64,000 nt of DNA from JBGTGG01 sp964398945 (lineage in GTDB: Bacteria; Bacteroidota; Bacteroidia; Cytophagales; Cyclobacteriaceae): the NCBI GenBank assembly GCA_964398945.1, contig CAYNOT010000003.1:1-64000 (forward strand), read 5' to 3'. Both the position numbers and the translations under genes were made by a program. The notes under the pieces were generated by a model, which saw only the letters and a program-made list of their open reading frames with translations, was not told the origin of the DNA and ran no database searches. Shown in pieces: positions 24,096 through 33,124 of this stretch (the stretch's first letter is position 1; each line of letters starts with the position of its first letter).

Positions 24096-24813
24096 TTATA
24101 GATTATTCACCAATTCTATTTTAGAATTAATTCCATTAAAATACCCGGTGTACAAAGCTAGGTTTAGATCAATCCAGTTTAAAATTTCAAAGATTTCATC
24201 TCTAAATATTTTCAGCGGAATTGAAATCGATATTATCCCCATAGAAACATATCGGTTCATTGTGATAAATCCTATTTCTAAATTCCCTGATTCTATTCAG
24301 TTTTTGAGAAATTAAACTTCTATTGACACTACTGGGTTTATTCGGAAAACAATGGATAATAACGCCTCCAATTAAACGGTAATGATGGGGTTCGAACAAA
24401 CTTGCCCAGAAACCAAATGATTGCTCAGCTATTACTTTACCTGAGGAAACAGTCCCTCTTTTTCTACGAATGGTGTTTTCAGCTTTCTGTACCGAATTCT
24501 TCAAGTAATATCTTGAAGGTTGAAGAGAGTTATCATTCATAAAACCGGTTTTCTCGGTCAAAATCCAGTTAGGATTTGTGAAATATGAAGTGACCTGATT
24601 ATTAATTGAATTTCTTAAGAAAATTTCGAATAGATTAAGAATTGGATAGAATGCCTGACTTACTCGTAAATTAATACGATACAACTGTTGAGCCTTAGAT
24701 TTTGAGTTTCCAGTGGATCTTAGAAATCGCTCTAACCTTGGTTGGGATAAAAAATATTCGAGTTTATTATAATTCAATTCTCTGATAATTAGCAACAAAA
24801 TACAATTATACAA
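24096..24813 (-). pseudogene. Abi-family (HEPN, AbiD/F-like) gene with a frameshift near its 3' end
   Basis: The first frame (to 24202) gives 203 residues with NKLEYFLSQPRLERFLRSTG, the Abi-like core FYPILNLFEIFLRNSINNQV, and the HEPN ribonuclease motif RxxxxH in EFRNRIYHNEP. It stops at AENI. Moving +1 at about 24205-24210 continues as FRDEIFEILNWIDLNLALYT to a stop at 24096, the expected family C-terminus. So the gene has one net frameshift, real or a sequencing error. The annotated ATG at 24813 adds a hydrophobic MYNCILLLII; a TTG at about 24780 would give a more typical N-terminus. Abi HEPN proteins degrade RNA to abort phage infection. The truncated form keeps the catalytic motif. Confidence 0.75.
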
Positions 24814-24829
24814 CGTACATTTGCAATGT

Positions 24830-24917
24830 AATGCTTGATCAAGCCTCTTCCATATATTATATTTGGAACGTAATCAAGTTTAAGGTTTAAGCCCCTGAGA
24901 ATCCAGGGGCTTTTTTA
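24830..24917 (+). ncRNA. candidate small RNA (promoter box to terminator)
   Basis: TACATTTG at 24816-24823 on the plus strand matches the -7 consensus, and a strong terminator ends at 24917; no plus-strand gene lies between or upstream to explain that terminator. The predicted transcript of about 88 nt can form GCTTGATCAAGC, a TTCC/GGAA hairpin around ATATATTATATTT, and the terminator stem. It runs divergently from the Abi gene. This is inference from signals only. Confidence 0.35.
24891..24917 (+). terminator. rho-independent terminator
   Basis: GCCCCTG-AGAATC-CAGGGGC followed by TTTTTTATT. A perfect 7-bp GC-rich stem with a T tract on the plus strand. Confidence 0.8.
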
Positions 24918-25013
24918 TTATAGTCCCTTTTCGCGCTATCGTGCTTAAATCATATTCAAGGTAACAGCATCACTTGCTTAGAAAAAGAAAAACCCTGTTT
25001 CCGGGGCTTCTAT

Positions 25014-25736
25014 TTATTTTACTTCCGCTACCGGAGGGGTGCCGCGGGTTACTTCTTCGTTCTTTCGATCCCACTCTACCAACCCATCGCGTAGGCGTAT
25101 AATGCGGTGCGCATAATGGGCAATATCGTCTTCGTGTGTTACCATAATAATCGTGTGGCCTTTGTCATGCAATTCCTGAAAAAGGTTCATGATATCATAG
25201 GAGGTTTTGCTATCCAGGTTTCCGGTAGGCTCATCGGCCAACAGAATAGAAGGATCGTTCACCAATGCCCGGGCAATGGCAACCCGCTGGCGTTGTCCAC
25301 CTGAAAGTTCATTCGGTTTGTGATGATAGCGATCGGCTAGGCTCACATTTTCGAGTGCTGCCATGGCCATTTCCTCCCGATCGGATTTGTTATATCCTGC
25401 ATAAATCAAGGGAAGCGCTACATTCTCAAGCGCTGTGGCGCGTGGAAGCAGATTGAACGTCTGGAACACAAACCCGATTTCTTTATTCCTAACTTCGGCA
25501 AGCTCGTTTTCAGTCATTTCACTTACCAATTGATTGTTGAGCATGTAGGTTCCTCCCGAAGGCGTGTCCAAACATCCCACAATATTCATCAGCGTGGATT
25601 TACCAGACCCCGAAGGTCCCATAAAAGCCACGTATTCGCCTTTGTCGATAGAAATCGATACGGATTGAAGGGCATTTACGATGGTGCTGCCCATCTTGTA
25701 CATCCTCGAAATATTGTGTGTTTCAATAATTTTCAT
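25014..25736 (-). CDS. ABC transporter ATPase, LolD/MacB-like
   Basis: A 240-residue ATPase with Walker A GPSGSGKST (about 40-48), signature LSGGQRQRVAIARAL (about 143-157), Walker B ILLADEPTGNLDS and the H-loop MVTHE. The phrase TENELAEVRNKEIGFVFQTF is typical of the LolD/FtsE/MacB group that drives FtsX-type permeases. No permease is adjacent, so the partner is encoded elsewhere. Role: lipoprotein release or peptide/antibiotic extrusion across the inner membrane. A weak hairpin with a T tract (24980-25008) follows the stop. Confidence 0.92.
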   Translation of the reverse strand: MKIIETHNISRMYKMGSTIVNALQSVSISIDKGEYVAFMGPSGSGKSTLMNIVGCLDTPSGGTYMLNNQLVSEMTENELAEVRNKEIGFVFQTFNLLPRATALENVALPLIYAGYNKSDREEMAMAALENVSLADRYHHKPNELSGGQRQRVAIARALVNDPSILLADEPTGNLDSKTSYDIMNLFQELHDKGHTIIMVTHEDDIAHYAHRIIRLRDGLVEWDRKNEEVTRGTPPVAEVK

Positions 25737-25952
25737 GTGTTAATAATTTGGCTGATGGCGATTCATGCTGCTATTGGTTGTCAATTCACTTTTTCAATTA
25801 CAATGTAAGTTCAAAAATTGAATGTTATAATCTCCTTTAACTGTTTATACCCGCTTTGGTTTCAAATTCTTCATTGCGAAAATCCATCATTAAAAGCTTC
25901 CGCGAAAGGAACTGTTTGGTTGGTGGTCGGCAAATTGTCCAAACGGTAGGAA

Positions 25953-26828
25953 CTATGCCGTATTTTCTGAGTTGAGACGCTGTTCTTTCAGGAAAGTTAC
26001 AGATTGCCGGATCACATTCTGGTCTTTTAAAATACGATAATGACCTAATCCTTCTGTAATCAACAATTGCGTAGAAGGTCGTAACTGGACCAATCGTTGA
26101 GGGTGCGTGACCGGGACCTCAACATCGCCACGATCATGCACCAATAGAACCTGGATGCTATCCGGGATATGTTGAATGAAATATTCTGATGAGAATTCAT
26201 AAAAGGGTTTTCCTGTTCGTTCGAATACGTATCTTTTAAAATGTTCCCCGGTCTCCTTTGATCCATTCATCGCGTTCAAATAGGTATCGATTATTTCGTT
26301 GCCAATGGCAGGTGAAGCAATGTTGATCAGCGTATTTATTTTCAAACCATTCATGATCGAATACAACGTAGCCACCCCACCAAAAGAATGGGTGACCACA
26401 CCTTCAATTTTCCCAACCATTTTTTCAACTTCAAACAACATGGTTTTGAACCCATCAAGGTCAGTATTTCTTCCGGTGGAAAGTCCGTGTGCGGGGCCGT
26501 CCAATGCCAATACACGAAACCCTTCATGCACTATTTCCGGGAAGAAATTCAGAAATTGTGTTCCCCTTCCTGCCCAACCGTGTACAAACAAAATGATGGG
26601 ACCTGTTCCCCAGGAATATCCCTGAATTTCAACCCCATCCGACAATTTAAGACGGATCTTTTCCGCGGTTTCCCGTATCTCGATTTCTTTTGGTGGTGTC
26701 TTGTACCGAAGTGGTGTGAAAAACAAGGTGATGAACAACCGATGCGCCAACGCTGGAAAAATATTTTCCAGTTTAGGGAAACCCCACTGCACCAGGCGTA
26801 ATAAAAACGGGGTCTTGTCTTTTTTCAT
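25953..26828 (-). CDS. alpha/beta hydrolase
   Basis: A 291-residue protein with FVHGWAGRGTQFLNF (oxyanion region, about 82-96), the nucleophile elbow VVTHSFGGVATLYS (Ser about residue 147), HDRGDVEVPV with the likely acid, and GLGHYRIL with the catalytic His. The elbow reads HSFGG rather than GxSxG, as in some esterases of this group. An N-terminal amphipathic stretch precedes the domain. Substrate unknown. It lies 21 nt downstream of the NRDE gene on the same strand. Confidence 0.88.
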   Translation of the reverse strand: MKKDKTPFLLRLVQWGFPKLENIFPALAHRLFITLFFTPLRYKTPPKEIEIRETAEKIRLKLSDGVEIQGYSWGTGPIILFVHGWAGRGTQFLNFFPEIVHEGFRVLALDGPAHGLSTGRNTDLDGFKTMLFEVEKMVGKIEGVVTHSFGGVATLYSIMNGLKINTLINIASPAIGNEIIDTYLNAMNGSKETGEHFKRYVFERTGKPFYEFSSEYFIQHIPDSIQVLLVHDRGDVEVPVTHPQRLVQLRPSTQLLITEGLGHYRILKDQNVIRQSVTFLKEQRLNSENTA

Positions 26829-26849
26829 GCTAACCTGCTTTAACTGAAT

Positions 26850-27608
26850 TCATATTGAAAATTCAAACCTATTGGTGGTAAACGTAAACGCTTCTAAATC
26901 ATAAACCCGCTCTGTAAATTCAACCTGGTTGTTATGGTCCACCAACACCACGGTTGAACACCGTGACCCATATCCCGGACTTTTAATAAAGATAGAAGAA
27001 ACCGCACGTTCGCGTTCAATGTCCAACCCTGTTTTTGGTAATTGATCATCCGGTGCTCGCTCTTCATCCCGCAGCAAATCAAACAATACAGCTGCCGTTA
27101 CATCCCCTCGCAAAAGCGTTGTAAATTTTTCTTTTCCCCGAACCACCTTCAACCAATTTGAATCGAGCAAACCATTGCTTAATCCATAAATGCCATCGGA
27201 AAGGATTTCAATTCCTTCTTTATAATTGGAAAGGTATCCGATTTTATCCTGATCTCCAACAATTAAATTAAAACCGTTGTATTCTTTTGCAGTTGGTTCA
27301 ATCGCTTTTAAATACGATTCAACATCGCTATCATTTTTTAGAAAACCACTCACCAAATGACCACGCGAAGGAGCAACTAATTTGAGATTATGCAAATCAC
27401 GATAGTTAGTCACCATTGCTATCTTCCCCTTTGTATTCATCGCCAGCCAGGTCCCGCCTGCTTCCAAATCACGGCCACCTAAAATTTCAGGATGATCTTT
27501 CCAAAAACCAGCGGCTGCAGTTTTTCGATTGTAAAACTCATCACGATTTGCAGCTACAATCAATTTGTACTTTGGATGTTTATCAATCGCCAAAAAAATC
27601 AAACACAT
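26850..27608 (-). CDS. NRDE family (TANGO2-like) protein
   Basis: A 252-residue protein opening MCLIFLAIDKHPKYKLIVAA and NRDEFYNR, the motif that names the family, followed by ILGGRDLEAGGTWLAMNTKG. The second-position Cys suits an Ntn-hydrolase-like fold. The animal relative TANGO2 is linked to heme or lipid handling; the bacterial function is unresolved. It is part of a minus-strand series with rnhB and the hydrolase gene (19- and 21-nt gaps). Confidence 0.9.
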   Translation of the reverse strand: MCLIFLAIDKHPKYKLIVAANRDEFYNRKTAAAGFWKDHPEILGGRDLEAGGTWLAMNTKGKIAMVTNYRDLHNLKLVAPSRGHLVSGFLKNDSDVESYLKAIEPTAKEYNGFNLIVGDQDKIGYLSNYKEGIEILSDGIYGLSNGLLDSNWLKVVRGKEKFTTLLRGDVTAAVLFDLLRDEERAPDDQLPKTGLDIERERAVSSIFIKSPGYGSRCSTVVLVDHNNQVEFTERVYDLEAFTFTTNRFEFSI

Positions 27609-27627
27609 AATTACGAGAAGTAAAAAT

Positions 27628-28227
27628 TCAGGTGAAAAGTTCTAATTGTGAAGGCAACAATTGAAAAGACCTTCTGTGCAATGGCGTGATACCTTGCGCC
27701 CGGATACCATCACGGTGTTCCATCGTGGGATAGCCATAGTTGGTATCCCAACCATAACCGGGAAATTGACCCGCAAACTTTACCATCAAATCATCGCGAT
27801 GGGTTTTTGCCAAAATAGAAGCGGCTGCTATCGACAGGTATTTTCCATCGCCTTTGATAATGCACTCGTGCCGGATCCCTTTGTAGGGATTAAACCTGTT
27901 GCCATCAATCAGCAATACTTCCGGAACGGTGGTTAACTTTTCAATCGCGCGGTGCATCGCCACAAAAGAAGCATTTAAAATGTTGACCTGGTCGATTTCG
28001 ATATTGTCAACTTCTGCAATGGCATAGGCCAACGCATCTTTGAGAATGTCTGTTCGCAATTGTTCGCGCTCTGTTTTACACAATTGCTTTGAGTCGTTCA
28101 ACAGTTCATGCTGATAACCTTTGGGTAAGATTACGGCAGCGGCCACTACCGGCCCCGCCAAACAACCGCGACCGGCCTCATCGCAGCCGGCTTCGATCAA
28201 ATCATGTGTAAAACTGGAAAGAAGCAC
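27628..28227 (-). CDS. rnhB: ribonuclease HII
   Basis: A 199-residue enzyme cleaving RNA in RNA-DNA hybrids and at single ribonucleotides. The active-site start CDEAGRGCLAGPVVAAAV supplies Asp and Glu; VLLIDGNRF and the later AAASILAKTHRDDLM carry further conserved acidic and basic residues. Length is normal. It is cytoplasmic and works in ribonucleotide excision repair and primer removal. Confidence 0.95.
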   Translation of the reverse strand: MLLSSFTHDLIEAGCDEAGRGCLAGPVVAAAVILPKGYQHELLNDSKQLCKTEREQLRTDILKDALAYAIAEVDNIEIDQVNILNASFVAMHRAIEKLTTVPEVLLIDGNRFNPYKGIRHECIIKGDGKYLSIAAASILAKTHRDDLMVKFAGQFPGYGWDTNYGYPTMEHRDGIRAQGITPLHRRSFQLLPSQLELFT

Positions 28228-28308
28228 GCTGCAAGATAATCGTAATCGAAGAGTACACAGATTAATCCTCGAAAAAAGATAGTTTTACGGTTTAAACTAT
28301 TGTATTAT

Positions 28309-28351
28309 CGGTGTCAAAGTTTTTAAACTGAGTTCAAAAACTTTGACACCG
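28309..28351. repeat. 43-nt inverted repeat between rnhB and NUDIX genes
   Basis: Two 21-nt arms beginning CGGTGTCAAAGTTTTT pair with one mismatch around a single central base. It lies just upstream of the NUDIX start, in the divergent intergenic space. It may be a mobile palindrome or a cruciform-forming regulatory site; no T tract follows, so it is not a standard terminator. Confidence 0.85.
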
Positions 28352-28367
28352 CATTTATCTATTTATT

Positions 28368-28919
28368 ATGAGTTCACCAAAAAACCCATGGACTACCCTC
28401 TCTTCAAAAACCATTTATTCCAACCCCTGGATTGAAGTGGAAGAAAGCCAGGTGACCACGCCTGCCGGGAAACCGGGCATTTATGGAAAAGTCCATTTTA
28501 AGAATGTCGCTGTTGGTGTTATCCCATTGGATGAAAACAATAATACGTGGTTGGTAGGACAGTATCGCTACACGCTAAATGAATGGTCGTGGGAAATCCC
28601 GGAAGGCGGATCCCCTGAAAATGAATTACCGCTGGAAACTGCAAAGCGCGAACTAAAAGAAGAAACCGGAATTCTTGCAGCACACTGGGAAGAGTTTATG
28701 AAAATCCATACGTCCAATTCGGTGTGCGATGAAGTGGGGTTTCTGTTTATTGCCAAAGGCTTAACCATAGGCGTACCGGAATTCGAAAGTACCGAAGCCG
28801 ATATGAAGATAAAAAAACTTCCTTTTTCCGAGGCGGTGGAAATGGTGATGAACGGAAATATTACCGATGGCTTAAGTGTTGCTGGCATCCTTAAAGTAGC
28901 ACGCCTTCTTAACGTCTAA
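28368..28919 (+). CDS. NUDIX hydrolase (ADP-ribose pyrophosphatase-like)
   Basis: A 183-residue protein with the Nudix box GGSPENELPLETAKRELKEE plus TGI (about 80-102), preceded by LVGQYRYTLNEWSWEIPEG, the RY...W.xPxG pattern of ADP-ribose pyrophosphatases. It likely hydrolyses ADP-ribose to AMP and ribose 5-phosphate; other nucleoside diphosphates are possible. The downstream MATE gene starts 4 nt after the stop. Confidence 0.92.
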   Translation: MSSPKNPWTTLSSKTIYSNPWIEVEESQVTTPAGKPGIYGKVHFKNVAVGVIPLDENNNTWLVGQYRYTLNEWSWEIPEGGSPENELPLETAKRELKEETGILAAHWEEFMKIHTSNSVCDEVGFLFIAKGLTIGVPEFESTEADMKIKKLPFSEAVEMVMNGNITDGLSVAGILKVARLLNV

Positions 28920-28923
28920 AGCA

Positions 28924-30264
28924 TTGAACTTTTCAAAATACACAACCCACGTTAACAAAAATTTTTTGCTGGCATACCCGGTGATGCTGAGTATGCTGGG
29001 ACAAGTGATGACGGGCGTTGCCGACAGCATCATGGTCGGCTGGCTGGGCGCTACTCCATTGGCTGCTGTTTCACTGGGCCATGCAGTTTTTATGCTGTTG
29101 ATGACATTCGGGATTGGTGTCACCTATGCCATCACTCCACTGGTAGCGGAAGCCGATGGCAATCACAACGATCATAAAATAAGTGACCTGCTCCGCCATG
29201 GATTTTTAATCAACATGATCACGGGCTTGTTGTTGGTTGCTTTTGTATTTAGTAGCCAGCAGTTGATGTTCTACATCGGTCAACCCGAAGATGTAGTAAC
29301 ACTTGCACTTCCGTATTTAGACATCGTTACGGTTTCATTGATCCCGACCATGTTGTTCCAAACCTTTCGGCAATTTGCAGAAGGATTGTCGCGTACACGC
29401 ATGGCGATGATCATTGTGGTGGGAAGTAACCTCCTTAACATCTTATTAAACTATTTATTGATTTATGGAAAATTCGGTTTCCCGGAATGGGGATTGAATG
29501 GTGCTGGTTGGGCTACATTGATCTCCCGCATCGTAATGGGACTATGGATGGCAGGCTATGTCTACTATCATTCCTCTTACCGGAAATACAGAAGTGGTTT
29601 TTCGATTGGCAACTACAGTCGGGCGTTGATATCCAAAATGCTACATATCGGTATACCATCGGGTGTACAATTTATTTTTGAAGTCAGTGCTTTTGGTTTT
29701 TCCGCCATTATGATGGGATGGTTGGGAACAACCGCGTTGGCATCGCACCAAATCGCAATCAACCTCGCCACCATCAGTTACATGACTACTTCGGGATTGG
29801 GCGCAGCTGCTACTATTCGTGTTGGAAATTTCTTAGGCAAAAAAGAAGTCCAAACCATGCGCGACATTGCATTTTCTTTATTTGGAATGGCAACGGTGAT
29901 TATGATCGCGTGGGGAATATTGTTTATCGTGGGGAAAAATTTCTTGCCAGCTCTCTACATCGATGACCCGGAAGTAATTGCTGCGGCTGCTTCACTTTTA
30001 GTCATTGCCGGGTTCTTTCAACTAAGTGATGGGCTACAAGTGGTTTGTGTTGGTGCGTTGCGTGGATTGCAAGATGTTAAAATCCCTTCGCTGCTGATCT
30101 TGATTTCCTATTGGGTGATTGCACTTCCATTGGGGTACTGGCTTGCCTTTCCGATGGGATATGGTGCACAAGGAATCTGGTACGGTTTGTTGATCGGCCT
30201 TTCATTGACGGCTGCCGCTATGGTTGTACGTTTTCACAGGCTTTCAAGAAAACTAATGGCATAG
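28924..30264 (+). CDS. MATE family efflux transporter (TTG start)
   Basis: A 446-residue, 12-segment multidrug and toxin extrusion protein. It starts with TTG at 28924, chosen because NFSKYTTHVNKNFLLAYPVM is the usual N-terminus; no ATG lies nearby in frame. Family features are GVADSIMVGWLGATPLAAVS near the start and the matching second-half segment AIMMGWLGTTALASHQIAIN. It exports cationic drugs or metabolites by Na+ or H+ antiport. Four nt after the NUDIX gene, it is probably cotranscribed. Confidence 0.93.
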   Translation: MNFSKYTTHVNKNFLLAYPVMLSMLGQVMTGVADSIMVGWLGATPLAAVSLGHAVFMLLMTFGIGVTYAITPLVAEADGNHNDHKISDLLRHGFLINMITGLLLVAFVFSSQQLMFYIGQPEDVVTLALPYLDIVTVSLIPTMLFQTFRQFAEGLSRTRMAMIIVVGSNLLNILLNYLLIYGKFGFPEWGLNGAGWATLISRIVMGLWMAGYVYYHSSYRKYRSGFSIGNYSRALISKMLHIGIPSGVQFIFEVSAFGFSAIMMGWLGTTALASHQIAINLATISYMTTSGLGAAATIRVGNFLGKKEVQTMRDIAFSLFGMATVIMIAWGILFIVGKNFLPALYIDDPEVIAAAASLLVIAGFFQLSDGLQVVCVGALRGLQDVKIPSLLILISYWVIALPLGYWLAFPMGYGAQGIWYGLLIGLSLTAAAMVVRFHRLSRKLMA

Positions 30265-30317
30265 CTTTCAAAGCTGACAGGTTTTCCATAATTTAACCAC
30301 CTCTCAAAATCCATAAG

Positions 30318-30377
30318 GATCGTCATTCAGAGGGAAGCATAGCTTGCCCCGGGAATCGGGGACTGAAAAATCTAAAT
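30318..30377. repeat. dispersed-repeat-like sequence between MATE and thioesterase genes
   Basis: CGTCATTCAGAGGGAAGCAT, then CCCCGGGAATCGGGG (30347-30361, a 5-bp stem), then ACTGAAAAATCT. The CGTCATT...GAA..ATCT layout resembles common bacterial intergenic repeats. Only one copy is seen in this window. Confidence 0.4.
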
Positions 30378-30457
30378 CACAATGGTAAATTGAAAAATTC
30401 CATACTTCCTTCTGAATACAATATTATTTTTTGGAGGGACATTAAATTTTAAACACC

Positions 30458-31012
30458 ATGAACCTACTCCCCAAACCTGTAAGTCAATCACAAACTACGA
30501 TCACTGAATTGATGATCCCCTCCTACGCCAACTTTGGCGGGAAAATCCACGGTGGCATTCTCTTATCATTGATGGACAAAGTTGCTTACGCCTGTGGCAG
30601 CAAACATGCCGGCAATTACTGCGTCACAGTTGCTGTTGATAATGTTGAATTTCTGCAACCCGTTGAGGTGGGGGATTTGGTTGCCCTACATGCATCGGTA
30701 AATTATGTTGGGAACACTTCACTTGTTATTGGCATAAAAGTAATCGCTGAAAATGTGAAGAACGGTACCGTGAAACATACCAACACTTCGTATGTTACCA
30801 TGGTCTCGAAAGGTGATGATGACAAACCGAGCCCGGTGCCAGGGTTAGTGCTGGAAAACAAAGAGGAGATAAGACGCTTCATGGAGGCCATCAAAAGAAG
30901 GGAATTAAAATTCTCGCTGAATCAAAAAATGGATGAAGCAAAGTCGAATTTTACAATTGAAGAAGCCTACGAAACCCTAAAAAATCAACGGTGTGAAATT
31001 AAAATCAGATAA
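30458..31012 (+). CDS. acyl-CoA thioesterase, hotdog fold
   Basis: A 184-residue protein with the hotdog thioesterase features ANFGGKIHGGILLSLMDKVA (Gly-rich turn and catalytic Asp, about 25-44) and VEFLQPVEVGDLVALHASVN. It hydrolyses acyl-CoA to free acid and CoA. A C-terminal helical extension of about 45 residues (RREL...NQRCEIKIR) is rather charged. It ends directly before the M24 peptidase gene, which suggests cotranscription. Confidence 0.9.
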   Translation: MNLLPKPVSQSQTTITELMIPSYANFGGKIHGGILLSLMDKVAYACGSKHAGNYCVTVAVDNVEFLQPVEVGDLVALHASVNYVGNTSLVIGIKVIAENVKNGTVKHTNTSYVTMVSKGDDDKPSPVPGLVLENKEEIRRFMEAIKRRELKFSLNQKMDEAKSNFTIEEAYETLKNQRCEIKIR

Positions 31013-31015
31013 GTG

Positions 31016-32323
31016 ATGCGTTTTCTTTTTTGTAGTGTTTTTGTTTTAACCAGTCTTTTTGCTTCCGCACAGTATCCATTGATCTTAACCCAACGCGAGC
31101 AGGCAAAAGTAATTGACGAATTGTTGGAAGACCGCCTACGGAATTTATTACCGGCTTTGATGCGCAGGGAAGGTTTTGATATGTGGGTGATCATGTCGCG
31201 CGAGTACAATGAAGACCCGGTGATCCGCACCCTGCTTCCCGCCAATTGGTTTGCCGCCAGAAGGACAACCATGTTGGTAATGTTTGATCCGGGTGCCGGA
31301 AAAGAAATGGAATACCTGGCCGTGGCACGCTACGATGTTGGCAATGTTTTTAAACGTGCATGGTTTCCGGAAGACCAACCCGACCAATGGAAACAACTGG
31401 CAAAAATTATTGAAGCACGGAAACCGAAAAAAATTGGCGTAAATACTTCCGATCATTTTGGTCATGCCGATGGACTTACCGCAACGCATTTAAAATCTTT
31501 AAAAGAAAATCTAAGCAAAGACTTTAAAGACAAAGTTGTGCCGGCAGATAAGCTTGCGGTTGCTTGGTTGGAAACACGGAGCGAAAAAGAGATGGTGATC
31601 TATCCCCAGGTTTGTAAAATAGCCCACGACATCATCAAAGAAGGGTTTTCAGAAAAAGTAATCCAGCCCGGAGTCACCACTACCGATGATGTAATGTGGT
31701 GGTACCGTGAAAAAATAAAAGAACTCAAATTAGATACATGGTTTCAACCCACAATATCGATTCAACGCAATGAGCCGATAGCTGTTTTTTCAAAGCGTCC
31801 TTTACCACTCGTGATCCTTCCCGGTGATTTACTCCATGTTGATTTTGGCATTACCTACCTACGCCTCAACACCGATACACAACAACATGCGTATGTACTC
31901 AAAACCGGTGAAGACAAAGCCCCGGAATATCTCACCAATGCATTGGCGATGGGGAATAAACTTCAGGACATTCTCACCAATAACTTTGCGGAAGGAAAAA
32001 CCGGAAATAAAATCTTATCGGAATCACGAAAGCAAGCAATTGAACAAGGCTTAAAGCCTTCCATCTATACACATCCGATTGGTTATCATGGCCACGCAGC
32101 CGGCACTACCATTGGTATGTGGGACATGCAGGAAGGTGTACCTTTCAACGGTGATTATCCGATGTATCTAAACACAGCATACTCTATTGAATTGAGTGTA
32201 ACGGTAAACATTCCTGAGTGGAAGAAAGAAATCCTGATCCAACTGGAAGAAGATGGCTACTATGATAAAGATGGGTTTCGGTATATCGATGGAAGGCAAA
32301 CCGAATTGATTTTGATACACTAA
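31016..32323 (+). CDS. exported M24-family metallopeptidase (Xaa-Pro aminopeptidase-like)
   Basis: A protein of about 435 residues with signal peptide MRFLFCSVFVLTSLFASAQ. The ATG at 31016 is preferred over GTG at 31013. An N-terminal creatinase-like domain (FDMWVIMSREYNEDPVIRTL) is followed by the pita-bread domain: HVDFGITYLRLNTDTQQHAY supplies two Asp ligands, YHGHAAGTTIGMWD the His, SIELSV and the late LEEDGYYD the Glu ligands. It probably acts in the periplasm on peptides with proline at position 2. Confidence 0.88.
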   Translation: MRFLFCSVFVLTSLFASAQYPLILTQREQAKVIDELLEDRLRNLLPALMRREGFDMWVIMSREYNEDPVIRTLLPANWFAARRTTMLVMFDPGAGKEMEYLAVARYDVGNVFKRAWFPEDQPDQWKQLAKIIEARKPKKIGVNTSDHFGHADGLTATHLKSLKENLSKDFKDKVVPADKLAVAWLETRSEKEMVIYPQVCKIAHDIIKEGFSEKVIQPGVTTTDDVMWWYREKIKELKLDTWFQPTISIQRNEPIAVFSKRPLPLVILPGDLLHVDFGITYLRLNTDTQQHAYVLKTGEDKAPEYLTNALAMGNKLQDILTNNFAEGKTGNKILSESRKQAIEQGLKPSIYTHPIGYHGHAAGTTIGMWDMQEGVPFNGDYPMYLNTAYSIELSVTVNIPEWKKEILIQLEEDGYYDKDGFRYIDGRQTELILIH

Positions 32324-32396
32324 GCCATTCCGTTGTTGATAAGTTTATTGGTCTAATAATTGCATTTCGTTGCGAATAACTTAACCCCTTATTCAC

Positions 32397-33050
32397 ATGA
32401 AAATTTTTTATTCAACCCTATGCTCAATAGCATTGAGCACGATTGCTTTTATTGCCACCGCACAAACGGCTTCTGAAGAAAAGAAGTACTCCAACGATGT
32501 TGGTTTCAACACTACCTTTTTACTAAACGGAGTGTTTAATTCAGGTCAAACGCCCTTTACACTGATGTACAAAAAGTACAAGGACAATAATAACCCATTG
32601 CGGTTTGGGGTTCGTTTGAATGCGAACCTTTCAGATATCAATGAAAAATCCCAATCTACTTATAGTAATCAATCCAATCTTAATTTCAGTGCAGTCATTG
32701 GAAAAGAGTTTCAGAAGGAAATAAACCAAAACTGGGTTTGGTACTTTGGGGGCGACATAATCCCATCATTTCAGTATTACAATAGTGAATATAGTTCATC
32801 GAATAGCTACAAGCAAACAACAACAGATAAAAGGGTAGGCTTGGGGTTTATGCCATTTCTTGGCATCCGATTTAATATTAATAGCCGGTTGTACTTGTCA
32901 ACAGAATTCAGTTTTGGGCCTACGTATTCATATACTTGGAGCCAAATTGAAGAAGAGAACCCCACAAACACAATTAAGGATATTGAAACCGGCAACTTCA
33001 ATTTCTCAATGAACCCCGCTTACGGATTATTCTTGTATTATCGCTTTTAG
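32397..33050 (+). CDS. outer-membrane beta-barrel-like hypothetical protein
   Basis: A 217-residue protein with a signal peptide ending TAQTASEE, then alternating amphipathic strands such as FGVRLNANLSD, LNFSAVIGKEF, LGFMPFLGIRFNI and LYLSTEFSFGPTYSYTWS. The C-terminus is aromatic, YGLFLYYRF, the typical barrel-assembly signal. About eight strands are likely. Function unknown. A terminator follows. Confidence 0.75.
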   Translation: MKIFYSTLCSIALSTIAFIATAQTASEEKKYSNDVGFNTTFLLNGVFNSGQTPFTLMYKKYKDNNNPLRFGVRLNANLSDINEKSQSTYSNQSNLNFSAVIGKEFQKEINQNWVWYFGGDIIPSFQYYNSEYSSSNSYKQTTTDKRVGLGFMPFLGIRFNINSRLYLSTEFSFGPTYSYTWSQIEEENPTNTIKDIETGNFNFSMNPAYGLFLYYRF

Positions 33051-33065
33051 TAGAAGCTATCTCAA

Positions 33066-33098
33066 CAAAAAGGACTGCTAATCCCGGTCCTTTTTTTA
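33066..33098 (+). terminator. rho-independent terminator
   Basis: AGGAC (33071-33075) pairs with GTCCT (33087-33091), extended by A-T pairs, followed by a run of T. It ends the barrel-protein transcript. Confidence 0.75.
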
Positions 33099-33124
33099 TT
33101 TTTGGGATTACGAAAAAACAACAA

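Noticed and set aside
24841..25013. tRNA or tmRNA gene near the terminator
   Set aside because: No cloverleaf, anticodon arm or CCA-type end could be found; only simple hairpins are present.
28924..28926. Truncated MATE gene lacking an ATG
   Set aside because: A TTG start gives the normal N-terminus and lies 4 nt after the preceding stop, so the gene is complete.
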